Source of the DNA: QVMM01 sp047030855
Lineage (GTDB): Bacteria; Bacteroidota; Bacteroidia; Bacteroidales; Dysgonomonadaceae
Length of the DNA stretch: 64,000 nucleotides
Reading direction: 5' to 3'
Assembly: GCA_047030855.1 (NCBI GenBank)
Contig: JBKYIJ010000008.1
Coordinates: forward strand, 2,356,001 to 2,420,000
Shown here in pieces: positions 9,648-18,753 of this stretch (positions are counted from its first letter, which is position 1; each line of letters begins with the position of its first letter). The notes beneath the pieces are model-generated. The model had not been told where the DNA came from, searched no databases, and saw only the letters and a program-made list of their open reading frames with translations. Made by a program: the position numbers and the translations under genes.

Positions 9648-9787
9648 TATATTTGTATCAACGTTTACCCGTTAGGGTAACTGATAGGTTCACCCGTCCG
9701 CCGGGCGACTAATACAAGGACCCACTCTCCGGGGGAATCGCAGTAATGTGTCGGGTTCTTAAAAGGAGGCTCAAATAAAGAGTCTTT
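9648..9787 (+). ncRNA. Candidate structured small RNA with promoter and terminator
   Basis: A promoter-like pair, TTTG (9625-9628) and TATATTTG (9648-9655), precedes about 125 bases that are notably GC-rich for this genome. They contain successive hairpins: TACCC-gtta-GGGTA, CCCG-tccgc-CGGG, and a longer stem AAGGACCC with GGGTTCTT (one wobble). The stretch ends in AGGCTC-aaataaa-GAGTCT followed by a T run (to about 9787), a convincing intrinsic terminator. It has no open frame. I do not recognise it as tmRNA, SRP RNA, RNase P or a known riboswitch. It lies inside the phage-like wreck and reads toward the convergent L7/L12-like gene. Confidence 0.5.
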
Positions 9788-9789
9788 TT

Positions 9790-10032
9790 TTATTTATAAT
9801 GTGTTGCTACATTTACCTCGACAGTCGCCCGAGCCGCTTCAAGTAAATTTTTCGCGTTGGTGGCTTCGCTTTCCCTTGCAAACCTTAAAACATAAGCCGG
9901 GGGATTATCTGCAATTTCCGTACAATCTGCAATACTCAGCCCCGTTATGGTTTTAATTGCCCTTATTGCGGCGCTCGAAAAATATACCACGTCGAGCCGC
10001 CGGCAAACCGACGGCGAAAGCACGTGGCGCAC
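9790..10032 (-). CDS. Small protein with ribosomal L7/L12 C-terminal-like domain
   Basis: An 80-residue frame from a GTG. Residues about 16-75 (AAIRAIKTITGLSIADCTEI, DNPPAYVL, AKNLLEAARATVEV) follow the strand-helix-helix pattern of the L7/L12 C-terminal domain (compare the family pattern AVIKAVREITGLGLKEAK, then AEALKKKLEEAGA). True L7/L12 has an N-terminal dimerisation domain and a hinge, and lies beside rplJ; here there is only the C-terminal module, among phage remnants. Similar stand-alone domains occur in phages and mobile elements. The start is uncertain because the reading frame is open upstream, so the N-terminus may be lost. The function is unknown. Confidence 0.45.
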   Translation of the reverse strand: MRHVLSPSVCRRLDVVYFSSAAIRAIKTITGLSIADCTEIADNPPAYVLRFARESEATNAKNLLEAARATVEVNVATHYK

Positions 10033-10071
10033 CGGAAGGATGAGGCATAAATACGAATTATAAAAAAGATT

Positions 10072-10309
10072 ATGAGGTATTTAGTAAAAGAAGATTTGAC
10101 AGAAGTCATACAAGAGCGGTTGCTCGACGACAGCCTCCAGCTCACCGACACGATACTGGACGGGCTCGAAGAAAAAGCCATCGCCTTTTCCATATCCTAC
10201 AATGGGCAGTTACAACCAAGACCGTGCGCTCGGCTTCCTGCAAACCCTGACAAAGCTGCACGCCATGTTCCACGGGCGCAACGGCGAAAATTACAGCGAA
10301 AAGTTTTAG
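10072..10309 (+). pseudogene. Phage structural-gene scraps (Mu gp36-like N-terminus plus a second fragment)
   Basis: From ATG 10072 the frame begins MRYLVKEDLTEVIQERLLDD and continues LTDTILDGLEEKAIAFSISY. This resembles the start of Mu gp36-like head proteins (DUF1320), which open with a LxxEDL segment and a helix of this type. After about 43 codons the frame becomes meaningless. A second frame from 10202 to 10309 encodes MGSYNQDRALGFLQTLTKLH and ends ENYSEKF, looking like the C-terminal tail of another phage protein. The two are fused by deletion. The family assignment is tentative. Confidence 0.35.
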
Positions 10310-10468
10310 ATTTGTAACACAGTATATTAACTGTTGCATTCATGTAAATTTTGGTTTACACATCGGTTTACACAACCTTTTGTAAACCCACTAAAACCAA
10401 TATCAAAAAGGGTAGTATTAAAAACAAAAAACAGCCACATATTAAATGTAACTGTCTGATATTTAAAG

Positions 10469-10542
10469 TGATCCGAGCGGGATTCGAACCCACGACCCAC
10501 AGCTTAGAAGGCTGTTGCTCTATCCAGCTGAGCTACCGGACC
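10469..10542 (-). tRNA. tRNA-Arg (TCT)
   Basis: The reverse strand folds as a tRNA: acceptor GGTCCGG with TCGGATC (two wobble pairs), D arm AGCTCAGCTGGATAGAGCA, anticodon loop CTTCTAA with anticodon TCT, and T arm GTGGGTTCGAATCCCGC. No CCA is encoded. Its 3' end points toward the phage-like wreck at 7.9-10.3 kb, the usual orientation for an integration target, although no duplicated 3' end was found. Confidence 0.97.
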
Positions 10543-10578
10543 ATTTTATAAAAAAACCGCTATAATAAGCGGATTTTA

Positions 10579-10665
<87 letters not shown>

Positions 10666-10813
10666 AATACTTCTGAGTGACAAGTATCACCAAAAGCGAT
10701 GCAAATATATTGCATCTTTTCAAGAAACACAAACAATTTATTATCTTTTTCAAAAAGATTTCACGGGTTAATGAATAATCCTGCATACTGTCTTATTTGC
10801 AATAAAAAAATAT

Positions 10814-10821
10814 TAGTTTTG
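10814..10821 (+). promoter_or_regulatory. Promoter of the repeat lipoprotein gene
   Basis: TAGTTTTG matches TAnnTTTG; a TTTG at 10796-10799 lies at the -33 position. The gene starts 26 bases downstream. Confidence 0.6.
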
Positions 10822-10847
10822 CAAAACTTACTATTAATGACTATTGT

Positions 10848-12371
10848 ATGAGAAATTTGTATCTTATCCTTTTACTTATAATCCCTTTTTTCATAACGAA
10901 TTGCGATGACGATAATGAAGATCCTGACACTTCTGAATGGTTGGGCGATTGGAATAATCCTACCGATCCGAATTATAAACCAAACGGATATAATCCGATT
11001 GTCGGAGAATGGCTGGTAACTAATATTAATGGCAATCCGGCTACAAGTTTTCTTGCACATCGTTTCTCTTCCGATTTCTTATGGGGACAGTCAACGACAA
11101 GACCTGAAGCCGGAAAAGATCCTGTCTATACTGACAATGGAAAGTATATAGTTAACAATAAACAGTTCCGAAGAGAAGATAATGAACAAATTTTCTGGTA
11201 TGTAGTTGACGCGGCAGGACAAGCTATGACTATCAGATATGGTTCTAATAAATACGTATTGAGAAAATATACCCGTAGTGACGAATGGAACGGAGACTGG
11301 AACAATCCTACCGATCCGAATTACAAACCAAACGGATATAATCCGATTAGCGGAGATTGGTTGGTTAATTCCATTAATGATATAGAATATGATGGTTTTC
11401 AGGTATATAGATTCAGCAATGACAGGAATTGGGGTACTGCCACTGAAAAACCTGAATTGGGTAAAGACTTTGTATTCAGAAATAAGAGAGATTATATCAT
11501 TAACGACAAAGCTTTTCGGACAACATCGGAAAATCTGATATATAAATATGAATTTGTAAAAGGGCTAAGTGGTGTTGAAAGATTAAGGATAACGGAAGCG
11601 TGGGGAACTGTTATCGTTTTAACTCCTTACAATACGAATGCTTGGAAAAACTGGAACGGCGATTGGAATAATCCTGCTGATCCGAATTATAAACCTAACG
11701 GTTATAATCCTATTGAGGGGAATTGGTTTGTTACAAACAGAAACAATTTCGTTAACATAGGTGAAATTCCTGACTTGGAAACGTTATTTTATGCACATGA
11801 CAGAAAATTAACCCAAAAACTGGAAGCTAATCTTGGACAATCTTTTTTATCTTCCGAAACGTTCGATTACATCATCAATGATAAAGCTTATATGATAAAT
11901 AATAAAGTTTACGCTTATAAGCTTGAAAGCAATAAATTATCAATTACAGACGAAAATAATACAACAACAGTATTAGAATCCTATGACGGTTGGAAATGGA
12001 ACGGTGATTGGAACGATCCTACTGATCCTAATTATAAACCTGACGGATATAGCCCTGTAACAGGTATTTGGAAGTTTGAGTCCGGATCTGCGTGGAAAGA
12101 TGAATATCCTACTTGGTATTTTAATCCTGATCTTACCTTTGTGAGATCAAAACCTAATTCAAATGCTAAACCGGGAGAACCGAATGAGATTCAGACAACA
12201 CCGATACCATATCTGATAAATGACAAAAGCATAAGATTATTAATTAATGGGAAATATGCCTTTTATGATTATCAGATTGTTTCGGAAGGAATAGATAAGA
12301 TGATATTAACGCCCAGATATCCTTCTTCATCTTCCGAAAAAATAATAAAGATGTATTCTATAGACAGATAA
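10848..12371 (+). CDS. Lipoprotein with four tandem lipocalin-like repeats
   Basis: 507 residues. The N-terminus is a lipoprotein signal (MRNLYLILLLIIPFFITNC, the Cys being the lipid attachment site), followed by an acidic DDDNEDPD stretch. Four repeats of about 120 residues follow, each opening with a near-identical phrase W(N/L)GDWNNPTDPNYKPNGY then NPI and (G)xW; they begin near nucleotides 10936, 11284, 11648 and 11993. After each opening comes a divergent beta-rich part with a YxxxYIINDKxF-type strand and a closing ITxxxxxxxVL strand, suggestive of lipocalin-like barrels. The phrase is far better conserved than the barrels and is rich in Asp/Asn, so it may bind calcium or a partner; this is inference. 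It is probably surface exposed. No family recognised with certainty. Confidence 0.85.
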   Translation: MRNLYLILLLIIPFFITNCDDDNEDPDTSEWLGDWNNPTDPNYKPNGYNPIVGEWLVTNINGNPATSFLAHRFSSDFLWGQSTTRPEAGKDPVYTDNGKYIVNNKQFRREDNEQIFWYVVDAAGQAMTIRYGSNKYVLRKYTRSDEWNGDWNNPTDPNYKPNGYNPISGDWLVNSINDIEYDGFQVYRFSNDRNWGTATEKPELGKDFVFRNKRDYIINDKAFRTTSENLIYKYEFVKGLSGVERLRITEAWGTVIVLTPYNTNAWKNWNGDWNNPADPNYKPNGYNPIEGNWFVTNRNNFVNIGEIPDLETLFYAHDRKLTQKLEANLGQSFLSSETFDYIINDKAYMINNKVYAYKLESNKLSITDENNTTTVLESYDGWKWNGDWNDPTDPNYKPDGYSPVTGIWKFESGSAWKDEYPTWYFNPDLTFVRSKPNSNAKPGEPNEIQTTPIPYLINDKSIRLLINGKYAFYDYQIVSEGIDKMILTPRYPSSSSEKIIKMYSIDR

Positions 12372-12373
12372 AG

Positions 12374-12410
12374 AGAATGGCAGTTAATTTATAACTGCCA
12401 TTCTTTTTTT
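12374..12410 (+). terminator. Intrinsic terminator after the repeat lipoprotein
   Basis: The arms AGAATGGCAGTTA (12374-12386) and TAACTGCCATTCT (12392-12404) pair perfectly and are followed by a T run. Confidence 0.9.
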
Positions 12411-12464
12411 AATTGTAAGGGACCGAAAAAAATCTTACTACTATAAAGTAGTGCTGAAAAAAAT

Positions 12465-12472
12465 TAACTTTG
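12465..12472 (+). promoter_or_regulatory. Promoter of the LTA-synthase-like gene
   Basis: TAACTTTG fits TAnnTTTG and lies 22 bases before the start codon at 12494. Confidence 0.6.
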
Positions 12473-12493
12473 TACCTTTAATTCTAAGGTAAA

Positions 12494-14327
12494 ATGCAGA
12501 AATTTTTAAGAACAAGAATTGGGTTACTGATTACATCATATGCTATACTGATAGTATTATTTATAATACAAAAGCCTCTGTTTATGCTTTTCACCGGGGG
12601 AGTAGTATCTGCCACCGGATGTAAAGATTGGTTAAATGTCATTTTATTCGGACTTCCTATGGACTTTTCGATAGCAGGATACCTAATGGTTGTGCCTGCT
12701 ATAATTTTCTTGATTTCTGTTTTTTCGGTAAAATACTTGAAAAAGATACTTAATATCTATTATTTGGTTATAAGTATACTTATATCTGTAGTTTTCATAC
12801 CTAACATCGTTCTCTACCCATATTGGGGTTTTCCGATAGATTCCACTGTTTTTACTTATCTGTCATCTCCTGCCGGCGTAGTTGCCAGCATACCCGTGTA
12901 TATGACCGTGTTGGTTATCCTTATAATTGCAATATATTCATTCTTGCAATATCTTTTACTGAAAAAAAGTTGTTGTCGATAATTTCCCTGATAAAGTTTC
13001 TTCATCGAAAGTAAAAACCTTCATACTCTTATTTGTTTCCTTAAGCCTATTATTCATTCCGATAAGGGGAGGTATCACCACTTCGACAATGAACGTAAGC
13101 CGTGTATATTTCAGTGAAAATATGTATCTCAATCATTCGGCTATAAATCCGTTGTTTAATATACTTTATTCTCTGAAATTGAATACTGATCTGAGTTCTG
13201 AATATCATTTCATGGATGACGGTCAGGCACAACTGACTTTTAATCGTCTTATGGAACATGATAAAGGTGCGGAAGTACCCGAATTGCTTAAGACAGATCG
13301 TCCTAATATCATATTTGTTATTCTGGAAAGTTTTGGAGCAAACATTATTGAGCCTTTGGGAGGAGTCAAAGATGTTGCTCCCAATATGAATAAATTAACC
13401 GAAGAAGGAATATTTTTCCGAAACCTGTATGTAAGCAGCTTCCGTACCGACAGAGGAATAGTTGCTACTTTGGGCGGATATCCCGCTCAACCGACAATGT
13501 CGATTCTGAAATATCCCAAGAAAGTGCAAGCATTAAATTCTATTCCAAAAAGCCTTGTCGACAACGGATATAGTGCTTCTTTTCTGTATGGAGGAGATGT
13601 CAATTTTGCCCAGATGAAAACATTTTTTGTTACTCAAAAAGTAACGGATATTACTACGGATACCGATTTTCCAATCAAAGACAGGCTGACTAAATGGGGA
13701 GTACCCGATGCCATTACTTTTGAGAAGTTTTATGAAGATATCAAAAATGAACAAAGCAAACCTTATCTGAAAATGTTTCTGACACTGAGTAGTCACGAAC
13801 CTTTTGATGTGCCGACCAAGCGTTTTGAGGAACCTTTTCTTAATTCTGTGGCATATACCGATAGTTGTATTGGGGTTTTTGTCGATAAATTAAAATCGAG
13901 TCCCGATTGGAATAACACATTAATAATTTTCATACCCGATCATTGTATGCGTTATCCCAAAACCGTAGAATATAATGAACCCGAACGTCACCAATCGTTT
14001 TCCCTTTGGATAGGGGGAGCTCTGAAAGATACTTTAAAAATAGATAAGTGTTGCTCCCAGATTGATATGGTGGCAACTCTTTTACATCAATTGCATATCG
14101 ATCATAAAGATTTTATTTTCAGCAAGAATGTATTGAATCCGACAACAAAGGACTTTGCATTTTATAGTTTTTCGGATGGCTTTGGTATGCTGTCAGACAG
14201 TTCACAGGTAGTATATGACAATAATAGCAAACAGGTTATAATGAGTAAAGGAATTCATGCAGATTCTCTTTTGCTCGAAGGAAAAGCTTTTTTACAGTAT
14301 CTTTATAGAGATATTGACAGTAAATAA
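12494..14327 (+). pseudogene. LTA synthase-like sulfatase/phosphotransferase, one frameshift
   Basis: The N-terminal frame (12494-12968) encodes about five transmembrane segments. The next frame continues without a gap (KKVVVDNFPDKVSSSKVKTF, another membrane segment) into a periplasmic sulfatase-fold domain. That domain has the metal-binding Glu in IFVILESFGANI, the Thr nucleophile in SSFRTDRGIVATLGGYPAQP, IIFIPDHC (metal Asp-His) and ERHQSF. This is the layout of LtaS/phosphoethanolamine-transferase-like proteins (about 610 residues), which transfer phospho-groups onto envelope glycans or lipids. The join is an A7 run (12962-12968); A6 would give one intact protein. A second ATG at 13089 could in principle make the soluble domain alone. 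Either a recent break or a base-calling error. Confidence 0.85.
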
Positions 14328-14409
14328 GAATTTCAAAATATATTTTGTTTATAATAAAATGTCTTTATTATGGTTTATATAATTAATATAATAATTTTTT
14401 GAACTTAGA

Positions 14410-14871
14410 ATGAAAAATAAAATTATAATAGTTTTTCTATTAATATTATTTACCGCTTGCGGAGAAGAAGAGATCAACAATCCTTCTGTGGCAAGGGTAT
14501 ATTTTAAAGTCGATTTGTCTGCTATCGATAATGAACTAAATAATATTTATTCTTATAAAACCTTTACTAAACCGCGTAATGCTGCTGAATTTGTCGGATT
14601 GGGCGGACTATTGGTATATAACAGCGAATTTGACGATAACGGGAGACCTGTACTGAAAGCCTATGACTTGTGTTGCCCTTATGAAAAAAATCCATTGAGT
14701 ACAATAGTGCCAAACAATGAACGAAAAGCTATTTGTAAAGATTGTAAATCTGTTTATGATTTGCAAAATGGTGGGTTCAAACTTTCAGGACCCGGATCTA
14801 CCAATAGGCTCTGGAGTTATAATCTGGCAGCTGAATATCCTTATAATGGAATATTTATAGTGAGAAACTAA
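14410..14871 (+). CDS. Lipoprotein with a Rieske-like domain lacking the histidine ligands
   Basis: 153 residues. The lipobox FTAC lies at the end of a short signal (MKNKIIIVFLLILFTACGEE). The C-terminal part follows the Rieske iron-sulfur layout: YDLCCPYEKN (where C-x-H is expected), a spacer, CKDCKSVYDLQNGGFKLSGP (where C-x-x-H is expected, then the usual YDLxNGxxxxGP), and a final strand block. Both cluster histidines are replaced (Tyr and Cys), so a normal 2Fe-2S Rieske centre is unlikely; four cysteines remain and could bind zinc, a different cluster, or form disulfides. Similar lipoproteins are common in Bacteroidota. Its function is unknown. Confidence 0.75.
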   Translation: MKNKIIIVFLLILFTACGEEEINNPSVARVYFKVDLSAIDNELNNIYSYKTFTKPRNAAEFVGLGGLLVYNSEFDDNGRPVLKAYDLCCPYEKNPLSTIVPNNERKAICKDCKSVYDLQNGGFKLSGPGSTNRLWSYNLAAEYPYNGIFIVRN

Positions 14872-14980
14872 TTTTTTCGGCGAATTTGCTTTGTTAAAAT
14901 GGAAAACATTTTTACATTTGCACTCGCTTATCGGTAAAGCTTATTCAAAGGAATAAGTAATAATAAGTAAAGAAATATTC

Positions 14981-15053
<73 letters not shown>

Positions 15054-15061
15054 CAAGGTCT

Positions 15062-15145
15062 GCTCGGATGGTGGAATGGTAGACACGCAAGACTTAAAAT
15101 CTTGTGACCATTACGGTTGTGCGGGTTCAAGTCCCGCTCCGAGTA
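15062..15145 (+). tRNA. tRNA-Leu (TAA)
   Basis: A class II tRNA with acceptor GCTCGGA / TCCGAGT (G-U at the first pair), anticodon TAA (loop CTTAAAA), a long variable arm, and T arm GCGGGTTCAAGTCCCGC. Its last 16 bases are part of a 60-bp sequence repeated at 23579-23638, marking it as the integration target of the island downstream. Confidence 0.97.
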
Positions 15146-15189
15146 CGAATATTTTTCAGATACCGCTATAACTTAACAGGTTATGGCGG
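15130..15189 (+). repeat. Left copy of the 60-bp direct repeat (putative attL): tRNA-Leu 3' end plus terminator
   Basis: It is identical to 23579-23638 except for one base (A at 15162, G at 23611). It contains the tRNA 3' end, a spacer, and the terminator hairpin CCGCTATAAC / GTTATGGCGG followed by TTCTTTTTT. Outside the repeat the flanks diverge at once. Confidence 0.9.
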
Positions 15190-15279
15190 TTCTTTTTTGT
15201 AAGAGGGAAGAATAAGGGTAAGAATTAATTTGAGAGTATAGCTATTTAATAAATGGCGTTCGAATATTCTTCTTTTTTT

Positions 15280-15287
15280 TATCTTTG
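15280..15287 (+). promoter_or_regulatory. Promoter of the nucleotidyltransferase-HEPN gene
   Basis: TATCTTTG fits TAnnTTTG and lies 24 bases before the start codon. Confidence 0.6.
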
Positions 15288-15310
15288 TAAATAACGAAAC
15301 GAAAAAACGG

Positions 15311-16222
15311 ATGAAAACATCAATCTCCTTTCTGCCTGAGAAGAAACGTGAAGAGCTAAAAGTTATCACCGAAAAAGTATGTGAACTTTTAGGCTACGAT
15401 TGCGAAATGATAATTCTTTTCGGCAGTTATGCCAAAGATAAATACATCGACTACGACCAACGTACCGAATACGGAGTGCGTACCTATTTCATGAGCGATT
15501 ACGATATTCTGGTGGTAACGGCAGGAAAGGAAAACAGTTTTTCGGTAAGCAGGAAACTGAATAAAGTAGAAGATCACTTTTACAAGGGTAAACACCATTC
15601 GATGGTAACGCCTATACAGTTCATCCATGAAACCATTAACGAGCTGAACAAAGCAATCGAAAAAGGATATTATTTCTATACCGATATTACTAAAGACGGG
15701 ATACTACTTTACAATAGCAAACGCCAGAAACTGATAAAACCTCATAAGCTCAACTATGAGGAGATAAAAGATTTAGCTACTCAATATTTCAATGAAAGAT
15801 TTGATAGAGCAAACAGCTTCTATATAGATGCTAATAACGCATTTAATAGAAATGATTTTAAACAATCCTCTTTTTATTTACATCAGGCAATCGAAAACTT
15901 GTACTTTGCTATCACATTAACTTATACACTCTATTCACCCAAAGAACACAATCTGTATAAAATATCAGGCTATGCCAAGCGTCATTGTCTGGATGTGAAT
16001 AAACCCTTTCCTCGCGACAACGATGAGGAAAAGCGCCTGTTTCAACTTTTGGACGATGCTTATGTTCAGGCACGCTACAATCCTCATTTTGTTGTAACCA
16101 AAGAAGATATTGAAACCCTTATTCCGCGTGTCGAAATGCTTCGGGATATTACCCGAAATACCTGCGAAAAAAAGATTGCCGAATATGAGCAATTGATTAA
16201 AAAGGAAAATAGAGGAATTTAG
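15311..16222 (+). CDS. Nucleotidyltransferase-HEPN fusion protein
   Basis: 303 residues. The N-terminal half is a minimal polymerase-beta-type nucleotidyltransferase: MIILFGSYAKDKY (the GS motif), then MSDYDILVVTAG with the metal-binding Asp pair (DYD). The C-terminal half is an all-helical HEPN domain (QSSFYLHQAIENLYFAITL, then KEHNLYKI and DDAYVQARYNPHF). In bacteria MNT and HEPN often form toxin-antitoxin pairs in which the MNT part AMPylates and silences a HEPN RNase; here both are fused in one chain, as in a common Bacteroidota family. It is the first gene of the island, next to the tRNA. A defence or addiction role is possible, but the fused family is not well characterised. Confidence 0.85.
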   Translation: MKTSISFLPEKKREELKVITEKVCELLGYDCEMIILFGSYAKDKYIDYDQRTEYGVRTYFMSDYDILVVTAGKENSFSVSRKLNKVEDHFYKGKHHSMVTPIQFIHETINELNKAIEKGYYFYTDITKDGILLYNSKRQKLIKPHKLNYEEIKDLATQYFNERFDRANSFYIDANNAFNRNDFKQSSFYLHQAIENLYFAITLTYTLYSPKEHNLYKISGYAKRHCLDVNKPFPRDNDEEKRLFQLLDDAYVQARYNPHFVVTKEDIETLIPRVEMLRDITRNTCEKKIAEYEQLIKKENRGI

Positions 16223-16254
16223 TTAATCTGCATTGTACTCATTAATATTAAGTA

Positions 16255-18437
16255 TTATCTTTTCACCATGAGGCGTTGTGTGTAAGTGCCGTTTTGTGTT
16301 ACCGCCTTAACCAGATATAAGCCATCGTGAAGGATATTCAACTCCTGCAATGACAAGGTTTTGTTCCCTTTTAGCTGCCTGGCGGCTATGAGCTTGCCTG
16401 AAATATCGTATATCTCCACATATTCGAGGGTAATATTGAACTGTATGGTTGTGCTTGCCGGATTGGGGTAGATAGAGAAAATATTTTTGCTATCGGACAG
16501 GTTTTGCTCTATGCCTGTGGGTATGAAATTCATTTTGGCTGTGGAAATACCGCTACCCATTGTGTGGCTAAACCAAACCAAATCCCGGTGATAATCCAAC
16601 GTAATTTTAGATACTTCGTCAAAGGCGATTCCCGAATTAAAAATATTATACTGCGTCCATGTATCGCCATTGAAGTAAGTCACACCGACACGTCCGCTAG
16701 TAGCCAGCCAGAGGTTATCATTTCTGTCTATCTCAATATCTAATATAGAATTGGCAGGTATCCCTGAATTATCCATGTTATAAGTAGTCCAGCTTACACC
16801 ATCGAAACGTGTCAGTCCACCACCATATTCGCCTCCTATTACATTATCTTTATCCCTGCAGTGTACCCAAAGCGTGTTCTTAGAGTCGAAAGCTACGTTG
16901 GCAACAAAACGGGTAGGCAATTCTGAATTTGCGGTCGTATATATCGTCCAGTCCGTACCATCGTATTTAAACAGGCATCCGGCTTCAGTACCGACCGCTC
17001 CCCAGAGATTGTCGTCATTGTCCGTCGCCAATTCACATATCAGATAATCCGTCAACGGAGAGTTCAGCGGCGTGAAACGCTGCCAGTTTGCACCATCGTA
17101 TTTATACAAGCCAGCCCTCGATGTAAGCCAGGTATTGCCTTTTTTGTCGAAGCAAAACTTTCCGGCATACATTCCCCTGAACAGAAGCGAGTTTTGCGAG
17201 GTAAAGGCTTTTGTTCCGGACTTGCTTATCTTCATTACAATAGTATCGCTTTCACCTAAAGTAATCCAAACATTGCCTTCTCGGTCGGTAGCGCTGGACG
17301 AAACCCTTTTCGCATTGGGAGGTATATCGTCCATCCGGTACAGACTATGCCAATTATCATTGGCATCAATCTTTGTCAGGTTATAGCGGGTTCCAAACCA
17401 GACATTGTTTTCTCCATCAATGGTCATATCCAAAGCAATTTCGTTTGTAATTAATGGAGAATTGCTTAATTCGATATGTGTAAATTCCCCGTCTTTAAAT
17501 TTGAAAAGCTGATTTCGTTTGGTTCCTACCCATATCACATCACCATCGGGCAATAATTTCATTGCATTTTCCCTGATTTGTGGAATTTCGTATTTGGTAA
17601 AATCGCTACCATCGTATTTTACCAAATATTTATTACAGGTAAGCCAAAGATTGCCCGAAACGTCTTTTTTCACATCATGGATAGTATTAGCAGGAAGCGT
17701 AGAATTGCTGATATCGTAAGTTGTAAAGGTTGCCCTGTCGTATTTTACTAATCCGGCATTGGTTGCCAGCCAGATGTTGTTGTCATTATCAATTTCTAAG
17801 CCATAGGCATAAGTATTAACACCGGGGATTGTCTGGATGGCATTATTTTCGAATTTTCCGAATTTCCAGGAGGGTGACATACCCGCCAGCCAAAGAACAC
17901 CGTCTTTATCCTGTTTCATATCCATTATAACCCATATTACATCAATCGCACTTCTGGGTGTTGTCCATTTTTCCCAATTCTTACCCGTACCTGTAAAGAT
18001 AAGTTGAGCTTCCAACCCAAAGATTGCCCGATTCGTCTACAGACATTGCATAATTAAATTGATCGTCTTGCAATCCTGAATTTGCCCGGTTATATACTTC
18101 CGTACCGACACCATTGAATTTTCCAATTCCGTTATATTGAGTACCTACCCATATATTACCATCTTTATCATTAGTAATACTGCGCAGATGATTTTCAGGT
18201 AAGCCTGCATTTGCGCGGTTATAAAAAAGTTTTTTCCAGCGTGGTTTTGTTCATCTTCACCAATCCGCCATCGGTGGTTATCCACAGGTAATCGCCATCA
18301 CTGAGCATCTGTGCTACCATTTCGCCACTGGTATAGTTCTTCCAGTCGCTTAACTGTTGCGCCAAGACAAATAACGGGAAAAAAGCAAAAAGAAACAGTG
18401 CTGTTATCCGAAGTTGTGTAGTGTAAAGAGTTTTCAT
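16255..18437 (-). pseudogene. Secreted two-component-regulator-type propeller protein with T9SS sorting domain, frameshifted twice
   Basis: A signal peptide (MKTLYTTQLRITALFLFAFF, start at 18437) is followed in three frames by many repeats of the Reg_prop type (DGNIWVGTQYNGIGKFNG, DNNIWLATNAGLVKYDRATF, DNLWGAVGTEAGCLFKYDGT). It ends in a T9SS type A sorting domain (SIYPNPASTTIQFNI, then GLYLVKAVTQNGTYTQRLMV). The breaks are at adjacent A6/T6 runs around 18223-18235 (A5 on the coding strand would restore the frame) and near 18015-18020. The repeats are like the sensor propellers of hybrid two-component systems, but no kinase part is present; the product would be a secreted or surface propeller of about 725 residues. 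Confidence 0.85.
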
Positions 18438-18753
18438 AAAAGTTATTTTATAAAGTAGTGAAACAATGAAAGATAACCCCCACAATATAGGGATTATCTT
18501 TCATATTTTATCTCATATTAAGATTTTATTTAACCATGATTAAGTGTGACCTATTTAATATATAAAATACTGCTTACAAGCACTTAATAGGAATATGGTA
18601 TGAATGTTAATTTTTAAGGCTTCTGCAATATTTTCTATGAAAAAAAAATATATATCTGATAAAAATTGTATTTTTCATTTTTTATAAATACTTGTATATT
18701 TTATTATTTAGCCTTACTTCATCAATAAAGAAAAAACATTAAAAGGTTTGTAT

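Noticed and set aside
10351..10551. A 66-codon plus-strand frame
   Set aside because: Its second half is the antisense of tRNA-Arg, so it is not a gene.
10936..12060. Regularly spaced repeats that might suggest a CRISPR-like array
   Set aside because: The repeats are in-frame protein repeats at about 350-base spacing inside one lipoprotein gene. No CRISPR array or cas gene was seen in the window; the Cas4-like fold at 43 kb belongs to a Dna2-like helicase.
13533..13796. An 87-codon minus-strand frame
   Set aside because: It lies wholly within the sulfatase-fold domain of the LTA-synthase-like gene and shows no features of its own.
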